From: Candidatus Latescibacterota bacterium
GTDB taxonomy: Bacteria > Latescibacterota > UBA2968 > UBA8231
DNA length: 64,000 nt
Direction of reading: 5' to 3'
NCBI GenBank assembly: GCA_022819745.1
Contig: JAJEGS010000039.1
Span: 434,001 to 498,000, forward strand
Each line of letters begins with the position of its first letter. Within the stretch, counting starts at the first letter, position 1. The position numbers and the translations under genes are program-made. A model generated the notes under the pieces. It ran no database searches, had not been told where the DNA came from, and was given only the letters and a program-made list of their open reading frames with translations. Of the stretch, positions 41,967-51,777 are shown in pieces.

Positions 41967-42320
41967 CTATTTTGGGACAAAAGGTATATTTGTCACATTG
42001 CGCTTCAATTGTTTTCGCTTCTTATAGGCAAATGCCGAACTGAAACCAAACCAAACGAGGAATACGAAGCCAAAAACGCCCAGTGCAGAAGACCAGCCAG
42101 ATTGTATCATTGCGACGGCGATGCCTACGAGGATACTGAAAAGTGCAGAAGATTGAATAGACCAAACCTCATAATCCTTGAGGACAGACGAATCCACCAA
42201 CTCTATTTCAAGGGTCTGCGGCACGGAGACCACTACGGTTGTTCTCGCAAGTGGCGTAGGCGAGTCGAAGTCAGCCTCGACATGCCTTGCAGGTTCCGTG
42301 TCTTTGCTCGCGTCTCTCAT
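41967..42320 (-). CDS. Small protein with two predicted membrane segments
   Basis: A 117-residue protein. A soluble N-terminal part (about 1-65; ARTTVVVSVPQTLEIELVDS) is followed by two hydrophobic segments (about 58-75, SALFSILVGIAVAMIQ, and 79-98, ALGVFGFVFLVWFGFSSAFA) and a basic tail KKRKQLKRN. No family recognised. ATG 42320 overlaps the stop of the upstream gene as TAATG, so the two are translationally coupled; the frame extends ten codons further but into the neighbouring gene. Confidence 0.65.
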   Translation of the reverse strand: MRDASKDTEPARHVEADFDSPTPLARTTVVVSVPQTLEIELVDSSVLKDYEVWSIQSSALFSILVGIAVAMIQSGWSSALGVFGFVFLVWFGFSSAFAYKKRKQLKRNVTNIPFVPK

Positions 42321-42616
42321 TAGGCTATTCTCTTTTCTAATTCTGGCCAAAAATCTTTGGGAAGATAGCCATCGTATCGACCTCCAGACATTAAAGGGCC
42401 AATGACGAGATGTATCCTAACTGGGGAACCCTCGGCTACTTCTATCAGGTTTTTCTTAATTTCTTGCCATTCTTGCGGAGCGGATATCCTAACGACGTAA
42501 AAAGTGCTAAGTGGACGCGCCCAAGAATAGTCTTCTATGCACTCTTTTAGCTGAGCGTTGAGCGCATCCCACTTCTCGCCTTCGGCATTAATATCCCACG
42601 ATACTATAAAGTGCAT
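42320..42616 (-). CDS. Small Cas2/SinR-like ferredoxin-fold protein (tentative)
   Basis: A 98-residue protein. The first strand HFIVSWDINAEGEKWDALNA (about 2-21) is reminiscent of the opening strand and helix of Cas2, VapD and SinR-like proteins. It is followed by a second strand STFYVVRIS (about 40-48), a helix QEWQEIKKNLIEVAEG and a third strand VRIHLVIGPL (about 68-77). These give a beta-alpha-beta-beta-alpha-beta layout. No Cas1 or CRISPR repeats are present in the window, so a CRISPR role is unlikely; toxin or regulator functions are alternatives. ATG 42616 is chosen over an earlier in-frame start. It is coupled to the two-TM gene by TAATG. Confidence 0.55.
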   Translation of the reverse strand: MHFIVSWDINAEGEKWDALNAQLKECIEDYSWARPLSTFYVVRISAPQEWQEIKKNLIEVAEGSPVRIHLVIGPLMSGGRYDGYLPKDFWPELEKRIA

Positions 42617-42731
42617 GGCCTTTTTCCTTTTTTTTAACGTAGCCATCGTCAAGTGGGTAGTTGAACCGCCGACCAACCACAATCCAAATTATCGCCCAAT
42701 AGCGCCCTATCGTCAAAACGCCCCGCGCTCC

Positions 42732-44369
42732 TCAACGCTCCTCTCGAATCACAATACTCTGATCGGCCTCTACGCCCACCAGCGTCTGCACCACACCACT
42801 GGGCCAATGAACTTGCAGCGTATCTACCTGCGCGTGGTCGCCCAAGCCGAGTATCAAACGCACGTCGTTAGAACCCATGTAACCGTAGCTGCGGCGGATC
42901 TCCCGCGTCTGCACCAAATCGCCGGCCACGGCGCGGACGCGCGCGCCCAAACCATCCCGATTGCTCACAGTACCAACGGCCTCAACCGTCAGATAGTGAT
43001 TCGCATTGCCGCCATCATTGCGCAACAGGGTGCAATGCGGAGCGGCCGAGTCCGAGACGAATATATCCACGTCCCCGTCGTTGTCGCAGTCGCCGAACAC
43101 GGCACCGTGACTGACGCGCTCGACCAACATCCCCGGTCCGCTGTGCTCGGTCACCTCGGCGAACGAACCGTCGCCCCGGTTGCGGAAGAGTTGGTTGCGC
43201 TGCGGATACGTGGTGGCCGGGTCGTACTCTTCCACGTTCTCGTCGAGGTGCCCATTGCTGACGAACACGTCGAGGAACCCGTCGTTGTCGTAATCGAGAA
43301 AGGCGGACGTCATGCCGAGATACGGCACGCTGGACACACCTAAATTGGCCGCAAACGTGACATCCGTGAAGAACCCATCGCCGTCGTTGTGGTAGAGCGT
43401 GTTGGGCAACCACTGGAAGGTCGCCACAATAATGTCGAGGAATCCATCGTTGTCGTAGTCGCCCCAATCGGCTCCCATAGCCGACTCGGCCAACCCTTCC
43501 TCGTTGTACGCCACCCCAACCTCAGCGCCATTTTCGCTAAACGTTCCATCGCCGTTGTTGAGAAAGAGAAAGTTGGGTCGCTTGTCGTTGGCGACGAACA
43601 GATCGGCATCCCCGTCGTTGTCGAAATCGCCGAACACCGCAGCGAGTTGGCGACCCGAATCGTCGGCAAGACCAACTTCTGCGGTCACATCGACAAAGCG
43701 GCTGCCCCCGTCGTTGCGGTAGAGCACGCCTGCCTGCCCAGGATACGTATTGGGGCCACAGTAAATTCGCACCGTGCCAGCAAAGCACTCCTCGTTGTGG
43801 GCCGGGTCGAACTCCATGTAATTGGCCGCGTACAAATCCAAATCGCCATCGCGGTCGTAATCGACAAAAGCCGCGTGCGTCCCCCACCCTACATCCCCGA
43901 CCGCCGCCACCGCCGTAACGTCGGCGAAAACGCCAGCACCTTCATTCCGGTACAACACATTCGGCCCGTAGTTGGTCACATACAAATCCGCATCGCCGTC
44001 GTTGTCGTAGTCGCCGACAGCCGCACCCATACCAAAGCCGGCATCGCCCGTGCCAGCCGTGACTGTGACGTCGGCAAAGGTTCCGTCTCGTTGATTGCGA
44101 TAGTGCGCGTTGGGACTAGTCGGGCCGCGATAACCGGGCATGGGCGCGCCATTGACAATGTACAGGTCGAGCCACCCGTCGCCGTCGCCATCGAAAAAAG
44201 CCGCGCCCGAGCCGACGGCTTCCACCATGTACTTGTGGCCGCTGGCCCCGTTGACATAGCGAAAATCTAGGCCCGCTTCCTCGGTAATCTCCACAAATTG
44301 CGGGGCTGGCTCGGCGAACGCGAACGCAGCGAATACAACGCTAGCCCACAACAAGATGCGCGACATCAT
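42732..44369 (-). CDS. CRTAC1-type FG-GAP/VCBS repeat protein with ASPIC/UnbV domain
   Basis: A 545-residue exported protein. A signal peptide (MMSRILLWASVVFAAFAFA) leads to about six or seven FG-GAP/VCBS-type calcium-binding repeats of a beta-propeller, each with a D-x-D-x-D-G loop, for example FFDGDGDGWLDLYIVNGAP (about 58-76), VGDYDNDGDADLYVTNYGPN and FGDFDNDGDADLFVANDKRP. The C-terminal ASPIC/UnbV domain (about 455-540) reads VEAVGTVSNRDGLGARVRAV and SVQIVEVRWPS-like DTLQVHWPSGVVQTLVGVEA. Function is adhesive or structural at the cell surface. The start overlaps the upstream TPR lipoprotein stop by 4 nt. Confidence 0.88.
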   Translation of the reverse strand: MMSRILLWASVVFAAFAFAEPAPQFVEITEEAGLDFRYVNGASGHKYMVEAVGSGAAFFDGDGDGWLDLYIVNGAPMPGYRGPTSPNAHYRNQRDGTFADVTVTAGTGDAGFGMGAAVGDYDNDGDADLYVTNYGPNVLYRNEGAGVFADVTAVAAVGDVGWGTHAAFVDYDRDGDLDLYAANYMEFDPAHNEECFAGTVRIYCGPNTYPGQAGVLYRNDGGSRFVDVTAEVGLADDSGRQLAAVFGDFDNDGDADLFVANDKRPNFLFLNNGDGTFSENGAEVGVAYNEEGLAESAMGADWGDYDNDGFLDIIVATFQWLPNTLYHNDGDGFFTDVTFAANLGVSSVPYLGMTSAFLDYDNDGFLDVFVSNGHLDENVEEYDPATTYPQRNQLFRNRGDGSFAEVTEHSGPGMLVERVSHGAVFGDCDNDGDVDIFVSDSAAPHCTLLRNDGGNANHYLTVEAVGTVSNRDGLGARVRAVAGDLVQTREIRRSYGYMGSNDVRLILGLGDHAQVDTLQVHWPSGVVQTLVGVEADQSIVIREER

Positions 44370-45553
44370 CGGCCCATCTGCGCGGCGATTTGCTCGGCGG
44401 CCGCGAGGTTGCGGCGGAGCTTTGGATGATCGGGCTGGTAGCGCAGACCTCGGCGGAAGGAGGCAATGGCGCGCTCGTACTGCTTGCGCAACATCTGGAC
44501 ATTGCCCAATCCCAAGTGCGCGAGGGCGTACGTGGAATCGGCCTGCAATGCACGGCGGAACCGCTGCTCGGCCGCGGCCATTTCCCCCCGGCGGAAGTGG
44601 ATGTTGCCGAGGTTGTGGTGCGCAGGCGCGAACGCAGGGTCGCGGTCGAGTGCCTGGAGGTAGCGGATGCGCGCTTCTCGGTATTGGCCGCGCTGCCCGT
44701 ACACAACAGCCAAGTCGTGGTACGCGCCAGCGTCGTCTGGGTGCGTCGCCAAGGTGTTTTTCAGCATGGCAATCTGCTCTTCTTCGTCGTCGAGCTGCTT
44801 GTACAGCGCGAGTTGGCGTCGCCCCTCTTCCTTCTGCCCAGAGCGCAGCAAGGCGTTGCCGAGGTTGAAGCGGGCTTGGGCAAACAGCGAATCCAGCCGC
44901 ACGGCGCGGCTAAATTCGGCCGCAGCCGCTGCGTAGTCGCGCCGGAGATAATAGCTGCGCCCTAAGCCATTGCGGAATTGGGCCGAGGTCGTATCTGCGG
45001 CTACGGCGCGGCTAAAGGCTTGCTCAGCGACCGCGTAGTCGTTTTGCTTGATATGGGCTTCGCCGAGGTTGAACCACGCCTCCCCATACCTGGGCACCGC
45101 GGCAATGGCGTGCTGATAGGCGGCAATCGCGGCTGGGTAGCGCCCCTCGCGGGCGTGCAGCAACCCGAGCACCATGTGCGCTTGGGCGCGGTCGGGCTGC
45201 TCCTGCACTGTCTGTTCGAGCAGGGCCAAGGCATCGTCGTAGCGGTCGAGGCGCGTAAACAGGATCGCCAACTCGGTCCGCGTCTTGGCGTGGCTCGGCG
45301 CTAAAGTAATGGCCTGCTCGTACGCGCGGACGGCCGCGGGCAAAGCCTCGTTTTTCGCGTGCGCCTCGGCCAACTTGCGGTAGAGCACCGGCGATTTTTC
45401 GTTCTGGTCAACGGCGCGCTCGTAGTGGCCAGCGGCTTCGCCGTAGCGGCCAGCGCGCATCAAGCGGTCGCCCTGTACTTCGTGCGCTAGGTCGGGTGCT
45501 TCCGCACAGCCGACAATCGCCAGCAAGAGCAGAGAGGATCTGTACCAAGGCAT
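44366..45553 (-). CDS. TPR-repeat lipoprotein
   Basis: A 395-residue lipoprotein. The signal MPWYRSSLLLLAIVGC ends in lipobox IVGC (Cys 16). About ten tetratricopeptide repeats of 34 residues follow (for example AEAHAKNEALPAAVRAYEQA, AWFNLGEAHIKQNDYAVAEQ and ARFNLGNALLRSGQKEEGRR), forming a protein-binding superhelix. The frame opens upstream at 45640, but ATG 45553 gives the lipoprotein signal. It overlaps the CRTAC1 gene by 4 nt, so the two products are made together; TPR plus CRTAC1 pairs recur in uncultured bacteria (general knowledge). A scaffold role at the cell envelope is inferred. Confidence 0.85.
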   Translation of the reverse strand: MPWYRSSLLLLAIVGCAEAPDLAHEVQGDRLMRAGRYGEAAGHYERAVDQNEKSPVLYRKLAEAHAKNEALPAAVRAYEQAITLAPSHAKTRTELAILFTRLDRYDDALALLEQTVQEQPDRAQAHMVLGLLHAREGRYPAAIAAYQHAIAAVPRYGEAWFNLGEAHIKQNDYAVAEQAFSRAVAADTTSAQFRNGLGRSYYLRRDYAAAAAEFSRAVRLDSLFAQARFNLGNALLRSGQKEEGRRQLALYKQLDDEEEQIAMLKNTLATHPDDAGAYHDLAVVYGQRGQYREARIRYLQALDRDPAFAPAHHNLGNIHFRRGEMAAAEQRFRRALQADSTYALAHLGLGNVQMLRKQYERAIASFRRGLRYQPDHPKLRRNLAAAEQIAAQMGR

Positions 45554-45618
45554 ACAAAAAGTATAGACCGAGCTAGTATTGCCGACAAACCTTAGTACAC
45601 AACAGTAGAGCGGTATGG

Positions 45619-45702
45619 GATGCTTCGCTTCGCTCAGCATGACAAGTGGGTGCTTTGCTTCACCGTGTCATGCTGAGCGGAGCGAAGCGGAGTCGAAGCA
45701 TC
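45619..45702. repeat. Imperfect inverted repeat (dispersed palindromic element)
   Basis: Arms at 45619-45644 and 45666-45702 share GATGCTTCG, CTCAGCATGACA and their complements, with a short AGCGAAGCGGAG insertion in the right arm. Such elements are common between genes in high-GC environmental bacteria; here it lies in the 216-bp gap before the class V aminotransferase gene. Confidence 0.65.
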
Positions 45703-45769
45703 TTAGGCCACCATGTCCATGTATAACGTTACTGTCGTGTACTAAGCCGACAAACGCAGAGGACAATCC

Positions 45770-47059
45770 ATGGAACGCAGAGCATTCTTCAAGGGAATCG
45801 CCGCAGCCGCAGCCGCAGCCCCACTCCTTCCCGACGTGGCCGAAGGACTTGCGGAGCGGCTCGGCACCCTCGGTCGAGACGTAACCTCCGCTAGCAGCGA
45901 GCGCACCCTGTGGCAGCGAGTGCGCCGAGAATTTCGCCTACATCCCGGCCTAGTCCATCTCAACTGCGGCAGTATTGGGGCAACGCCCCGCGTAGTGACC
46001 GACGCCCTGACCGCGTACCTCGCCGAGCTAGAGGGCAATCCGCTGGCCAACACCTGGGGCGGCCTCGGCAAAGAGATGGAAACGGTACGAGCCAAAGGGG
46101 CGGAGTTCATTGGGGCCGAGCTGGACGAAATCGCGCTGACGCGCAACACGACCGAAGGCATGAATCACGTAGCCAGCGGCCTCGACCTCCAGCCGGGCGA
46201 CGAAGTGCTGACGACCAATCACGAACACGGCGGCGGCATGGTCTGCTGGCAGCACTTGGCGCGCACTCGCGGCGCGGTGGTTCGCTACATAAAAATGCCC
46301 AATCCCGTGCGGAATACCGCCGAGATCCTGCAACTAGTAGAAGATCACCTGACGCCGCGCACCCGCGTGTGCAGCTTCTGCCACATCGACACCATCACCG
46401 GGCTGCAAATGCCACTAACAGCCATCGCCGCCCTCACTCAGCCCCGCGACATCCTGCTAGTCTGCGATGGCGCGCAAGCCCCAGGCATGATCGACGTCGA
46501 TGTCAAAGCACTCGGAGTGGACACCTATGCCTCCAGCAGCCACAAGTGGATGCTCGCTCCCAAGGGCACGGGACTGCTCTACATTCGCAAGGAAGTGCAA
46601 GATCGCGTCCGGCCCGTATTCACGTATTCCGGTTACAACGCCTATTCCGCCTCGTCCGGCACCCGCAACGTCCCACAAATCGTCGCGCACGGAGTGGCAA
46701 TGGAATTCCACAACACCATCGGCCGCCCGCGCATCGAAGCACGCTGCCGCCAACTCTCCGCCTACGCACGCCAGCGTCTAGCGGAAATCCCCCAACTCAC
46801 ACCGATCACCCCAACCCAGCGCGAGCTATCCTCGGGCATCGTCAGCTTCTCGCTCTCCAGCGGCAGCCACAGCGAAGTCGTCGCCGCGCTGCAAAAGCGC
46901 GATATCTTCCTCAAACCAGCGCAGGGCACGTACGCCTATGTGGAGGACGCTGGCGTACCAAAGGAAAACTACAACGCCATCCGCATCTCCACGCACATCT
47001 TCAACGACGAGACTGACATCGACCGCGCCGTCGAGGCGTTGCAGCAAGTCCTCGGCTGA
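45770..47059 (+). CDS. Class V aminotransferase-like PLP enzyme with Tat signal
   Basis: A 429-residue enzyme that begins MERRAFFKGIAAAAAAA, a twin-arginine-type leader, so it is exported folded. The PLP domain shows LVHLNCGSIGATPRVVTDAL (about 62-81), TRNTTEGMNHVASGL (about 124-138) and the Schiff-base Lys K259 in SSSHKWMLAPKGTG. Relatives are cysteine desulfurases, serine-type and isopenicillin epimerase-like enzymes. The absence of a desulfurase Cys loop favours an amine or amino-acid substrate. The ATG follows GAGGACAATCC. It converges with the aspartylglucosaminidase gene. Confidence 0.88.
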   Translation: MERRAFFKGIAAAAAAAPLLPDVAEGLAERLGTLGRDVTSASSERTLWQRVRREFRLHPGLVHLNCGSIGATPRVVTDALTAYLAELEGNPLANTWGGLGKEMETVRAKGAEFIGAELDEIALTRNTTEGMNHVASGLDLQPGDEVLTTNHEHGGGMVCWQHLARTRGAVVRYIKMPNPVRNTAEILQLVEDHLTPRTRVCSFCHIDTITGLQMPLTAIAALTQPRDILLVCDGAQAPGMIDVDVKALGVDTYASSSHKWMLAPKGTGLLYIRKEVQDRVRPVFTYSGYNAYSASSGTRNVPQIVAHGVAMEFHNTIGRPRIEARCRQLSAYARQRLAEIPQLTPITPTQRELSSGIVSFSLSSGSHSEVVAALQKRDIFLKPAQGTYAYVEDAGVPKENYNAIRISTHIFNDETDIDRAVEALQQVLG

Positions 47060-47071
47060 TCCCAGAGCCGC

Positions 47072-48070
47072 TCAGCGTCGGTTGCCCCCCTCGGGTCCGA
47101 TCTCGCCCGTACCCACCCCAACGCCCGTGAGCACTTCGCTGTAGCCGGGATAGGTAACGGCGTATTGGAATCCCTCGTTGGTGCCTGCTGCGCCAAAGCG
47201 CCCCTGCTTGTCGAGCGCCACGAAGTTGAGGTGCAATTCCTCGACCGGACGCGGGTCGAGCGCGACGATGCGGCGGATGGTCTCGACGCAGGCTTCCTCC
47301 GGGTGCAGCCCCTGGCGCATGTATTCGACGACGAGAAAAGTGGCGCAGTAGCGCATGACATTTTCGCCCAGACCAGTAGCACCAGCCGCACCCACGCCCC
47401 CATCGACGTACAGCCCGCTACCGATGATCGGCGAGTCGCCAACGCGGCCCGGCAGCTTATAGCCCCAACCACTGGTCGAGCAGCCGCCAGCGATCCGCCC
47501 CTCACCGTCGAGTCCAAGCAGAGCGATAGTGTCGTGGTTGTCAGCCGCGTCCTGTTTTTCCCGCCATTCCTCCCACGCCTTGCGCCTCTCTTCCGTGAGC
47601 AAATCGACGCTGGCAAAACCCTGCTCCAGCGCGAACTGCCGCGCGCCTTCGCCGACGAGCATGACGTGCTTGGTCTCGTCCATCACCCGGCGCGCCACCG
47701 AGATCGGATGCAGGATCCCCTCGATAGCGGCGACGCTCCCGGCGCGTTGCCCCTCGCCGTCCATAATGCAGGCGTCGAGCTGCACCACGCCCTCGGCGTT
47801 AGGTATGCCCCCCAATCCCACGGATGCGTTAGAGGCGTCGGCTTCGGCGACGTGGATGCCGCGCTCGACCGCGTCGAGGACCGAGCCGCCCTGTTCGGCA
47901 GTTCGCAGCGATTGTTCATTGGCGTCTTTGCCAAAGGCCCAAGTGGAGACGAAGAGAGGGCGGTCTGTGCTCATGGGAATGTCCTTTTCTGCGCGCGCCG
48001 TTCCGGCAAGGGCTAGGCCGCCGGCGGCTAGCGCGGTCTCGCGCATGAAGCGGCGGCGACTCAGCGGCAT
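47072..48070 (-). CDS. N(4)-(beta-N-acetylglucosaminyl)-L-asparaginase-like Ntn hydrolase with Tat signal
   Basis: A 332-residue Ntn-type hydrolase of the asparaginase-2/aspartylglucosaminidase family. A Tat-type leader (SRRRFMRETALAAGGLALAG, cleavage near ARA about 27) is followed by the alpha subunit region. The autocleavage site is HDTIALLGLDGEGRIAGGC, with T181 as nucleophile. The substrate-binding stretch GDSPIIGSGLYVDGGVGAAG (about 211-230) follows. It cleaves Asn-linked sugar or isoaspartyl bonds in the periplasm. The RidA-like gene stops 3 nt upstream of its start, so the two form an operon. Confidence 0.88.
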   Translation of the reverse strand: MPLSRRRFMRETALAAGGLALAGTARAEKDIPMSTDRPLFVSTWAFGKDANEQSLRTAEQGGSVLDAVERGIHVAEADASNASVGLGGIPNAEGVVQLDACIMDGEGQRAGSVAAIEGILHPISVARRVMDETKHVMLVGEGARQFALEQGFASVDLLTEERRKAWEEWREKQDAADNHDTIALLGLDGEGRIAGGCSTSGWGYKLPGRVGDSPIIGSGLYVDGGVGAAGATGLGENVMRYCATFLVVEYMRQGLHPEEACVETIRRIVALDPRPVEELHLNFVALDKQGRFGAAGTNEGFQYAVTYPGYSEVLTGVGVGTGEIGPEGGNRR

Positions 48071-48073
48071 GGC

Positions 48074-48559
48074 CTATTCCTCGTCGCCATTGTGATGTTC
48101 GCCATCGTCATCCGCGTCCTTATGTTCGCCATCGTCATCCGTGTTTTTATAGGCAATGGCGGCGATCTCAACGCGAAAGTCAAAGACGATCTGCGCTCCG
48201 CCGGTGCAGGCCCGCGCCGGAAATTGCTCTTTGAAGTACGAGGCATAAGCCTTGTTCATCTCGTGGTAATCTTCAATGTCCGCGAGCCAGACGGTGACAC
48301 TGACGAGGTCGTCGAACGCATACCCATGCTCTTCGAGTATCCGCCCGATGTTTTTCATGGTCTGATGAGTCTCAGCCGCGACCGACTCCTTGACGTCGGC
48401 ACCGTCAGCCGTGCGGGCGATCTGGCCGCTGATGAAGAGGAGGTCGCCAGCTTGGCGAGCCGCGCTGAAGGGCAGGGTCTTGAGCGGCACGGCCTCTTGG
48501 GCAAGGGCTGGCGAAACGGCGAGCGCACACGCGAGCGCGGCGCGGATACAGCTTTTCAT
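48074..48559 (-). CDS. Exported RidA/YjgF-like protein with acidic His-rich tail
   Basis: A 161-residue protein of the RidA (YjgF/YER057c/UK114) family, whose members hydrolyse reactive enamines/imines. A signal peptide (MKSCIRAALACALAVSPALA, about 20) is unusual for RidA. The core shows LLFISGQIARTADGADVKES (about 40-59), VTVWLADIEDYHEMNKAYAS (about 88-107) and PARACTGGAQ with the conserved R116. The C-terminal 24 residues (DDDGEHKDADDDGEHHNGDE) are a duplicated acidic His-rich repeat that could bind divalent metals. The gene encodes the first product of the operon with the asparaginase-like hydrolase. Start ATG 48559. Confidence 0.85.
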   Translation of the reverse strand: MKSCIRAALACALAVSPALAQEAVPLKTLPFSAARQAGDLLFISGQIARTADGADVKESVAAETHQTMKNIGRILEEHGYAFDDLVSVTVWLADIEDYHEMNKAYASYFKEQFPARACTGGAQIVFDFRVEIAAIAYKNTDDDGEHKDADDDGEHHNGDEE

Positions 48560-48697
48560 ATTGGCATCTCCTAGTTCGGGTTGAAGCCTGTTAATAAGCT
48601 CAATAGGCCCTAAGACGACAACTGGAGAGGGTCGCCGATGCGGGCCAGCATCCTTTATATTTTATAGAAATAACGACGTTACTGTATTGTATTTTTA

Positions 48698-48726
48698 TTG
48701 ACAGAGATATGGTCCGCGCTTACTTT
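48698..48726 (+). promoter_or_regulatory. Putative promoter of the restriction-modification island
   Basis: TTGACA (48698-48703), a 17-bp spacer and TACTTT (48721-48726) stand 51 bp before the small gene at 48778. The -10 match is weak, but the -35 is perfect and the flanks are AT-rich. Confidence 0.4.
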
Positions 48727-48777
48727 TATGCTGCACAGAATTTCACCGCTATCACCCCTATCAAGGAGATTCCAATT

Positions 48778-48981
48778 ATGACTGAGCTAACCTCCCACGA
48801 CCACGGCGAGCGCATCGGTCGCCTCGAAGGTATCATCGAACAAATTAACGAGCGCCTCAACAACATAACCCGTCGCCTCGACAGTCTAGAAATTAACCAC
48901 CGCCGAGACTTTCGCTGGCTCATCGGCCTTCAGTTGGCTACGTGGGCTACCATCGTCGGACTGAGATTATTTGGTGGATAG
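48778..48981 (+). CDS. Small coiled-coil membrane protein
   Basis: A 67-residue protein. ERIGRLEGIIEQINERLNNI (about 10-29) and TRRLDSLEI form a coiled coil. A hydrophobic helix near the C-terminus (LQLATWATIVGLRLF, about 50-64) is a possible membrane anchor. AAGGAG is eight bases before ATG 48778; the frame opens further upstream at 48709. It stands 12 nt before the hsdS-like gene, but its role there is unknown. Confidence 0.65.
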   Translation: MTELTSHDHGERIGRLEGIIEQINERLNNITRRLDSLEINHRRDFRWLIGLQLATWATIVGLRLFGG

Positions 48982-48993
48982 CCGCCACATCAT

Positions 48994-49587
48994 TTGCAAC
49001 CTGTCGATTTCAAGTTGTTAAAGACGCTTAAAGACATCGCTCGCGTCCAGATGGGTCTCGCCTTTCGTTCCCGCATTGAGCCGGAAGCGGATGGGACTGT
49101 TGCAGTCATTCAGATGCGCGACTTGACCGAGGATAATAAACTGAGCCATCGCAATCTGATCACTATTAAAATGGACAAACTTAGCGACCGCCATTTGGTA
49201 AAACGCAAAGATCTGATTTTTCGCTCTAGAAGGCAGACCACTACGGCGGCAATCATTGATACGAAAATTGGTCCAGCGGTTGTCGCAGCTCCGCTGTTGA
49301 GAATCCGGGTTACGAGCAAGCACATCCTCCCGGAGTACCTGTGCTGGTTCATCAACCAAGCGTCAGCCCAGGCGTTTTTGCACAGCAGGGCTACTGGAAC
49401 GGCGATGACGGTGATTGGCAAAGCCGCTCTCGATGATCTGCAAGTGCCCTTGCCTCCTCTCGAAACTCAGGAGCGCATCGTCGCCCTTGCCTATTTGTCA
49501 AATGAGGAGCAGAAGCTGATGAGGGAACTGGCGGCGAAGAAGGAAAAACTAGTCAACGGGATTCAGATGCGATTGGCAACTAAATAG
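48994..49587 (+). CDS. hsdS: Type I restriction-modification specificity subunit, single target-recognition domain (half HsdS)
   Basis: A 197-residue protein. It has one target-recognition domain (about 12-150: LKDIARVQMGLAFRSRIEPE, VAVIQMRDLTEDNKLSHRNL, LPEYLCWFINQASAQAFLHS and GTAMTVIGKAALDDLQVPLP) and one helical conserved region (about 152-195: PPLETQERIVALAYLSNEEQ). Ordinary HsdS proteins have two such domains and 380-460 residues. A half subunit would have to dimerise to place two methyltransferases and would then recognise a palindromic site. No ATG is in a suitable position; TTG 48994 is used. The hsdM gene follows after 12 nt. Confidence 0.8.
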   Translation: MQPVDFKLLKTLKDIARVQMGLAFRSRIEPEADGTVAVIQMRDLTEDNKLSHRNLITIKMDKLSDRHLVKRKDLIFRSRRQTTTAAIIDTKIGPAVVAAPLLRIRVTSKHILPEYLCWFINQASAQAFLHSRATGTAMTVIGKAALDDLQVPLPPLETQERIVALAYLSNEEQKLMRELAAKKEKLVNGIQMRLATK

Positions 49588-49599
49588 GAGCAGCAAGAT

Positions 49600-51260
<1,661 letters not shown>

Positions 51261-51264
<4 letters not shown>

Positions 51265-51710
51265 ACCAGATCGTATTGCTTGACAGCGGCCCCCTCGGTC
51301 TGGTAACCAGTCCAAGCGGCTCGGGAGAGGCTGCGGAATGTAGGGACTGGTTTCAGCAAGTGGAAGCTGGAGACTCGATGGTAATGGTGCCAGAGATCGC
51401 CGACTACGAGGTTCGGCGCGAGTTGCTTCGGGCGGGCAAAATAAGAGGCATTGGGCGGCTTGACGCACTTATCGCTCAGGTCAATTACTTGCCTATTACG
51501 ACCAATGCCATGCGCCAAGCCGCAGCGTACTGGGCCAATGCTCGTCAGCAGGGTCGGCCAACGGCAGCCGATCCTGCCCTTGACGGCGATGTGATATTGG
51601 CGGCGCAAGCGGCAACGCTGAACTGGACGGATGTGGTTGTGGCGACGACGAACGTAAGGCATCTATCTCGTTTCGTTCAGGCAGAGATATGGTCCGATAT
51701 TGCTGGATGA
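51261..51710 (+). CDS. PIN-domain ribonuclease-like protein embedded in the hsd operon
   Basis: A 149-residue PIN-domain protein. The first acidic site is IVLLDSGPLGLVTSP (D8). Further elements are MVPEIADYEVRRELLR (about 46-61, with a conserved Glu) and AADPALDGDVILAAQAATLN then VVVATTNVRHLSRF (about 106-138, the second and third acidic sites). VapC toxins have this layout, but there is no VapB-like antitoxin gene before it; the start overlaps hsdM by 4 nt. It could act as an RNA-cleaving effector tied to restriction, or be a captured toxin (inference). The GTG at 51261 is the likely start. Confidence 0.8.
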
Positions 51711-51777
51711 GGCCGTAAAGCAGGCCACGGGAAGACAACCCGCAACACTTCCTCGAACGAAGCCAAGATTGCATAAC

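Noticed and set aside
42320..42616. Cas2 of a CRISPR-Cas system
   Set aside because: No Cas1, no repeat array and no other cas gene within the window; only the small fold is suggestive.
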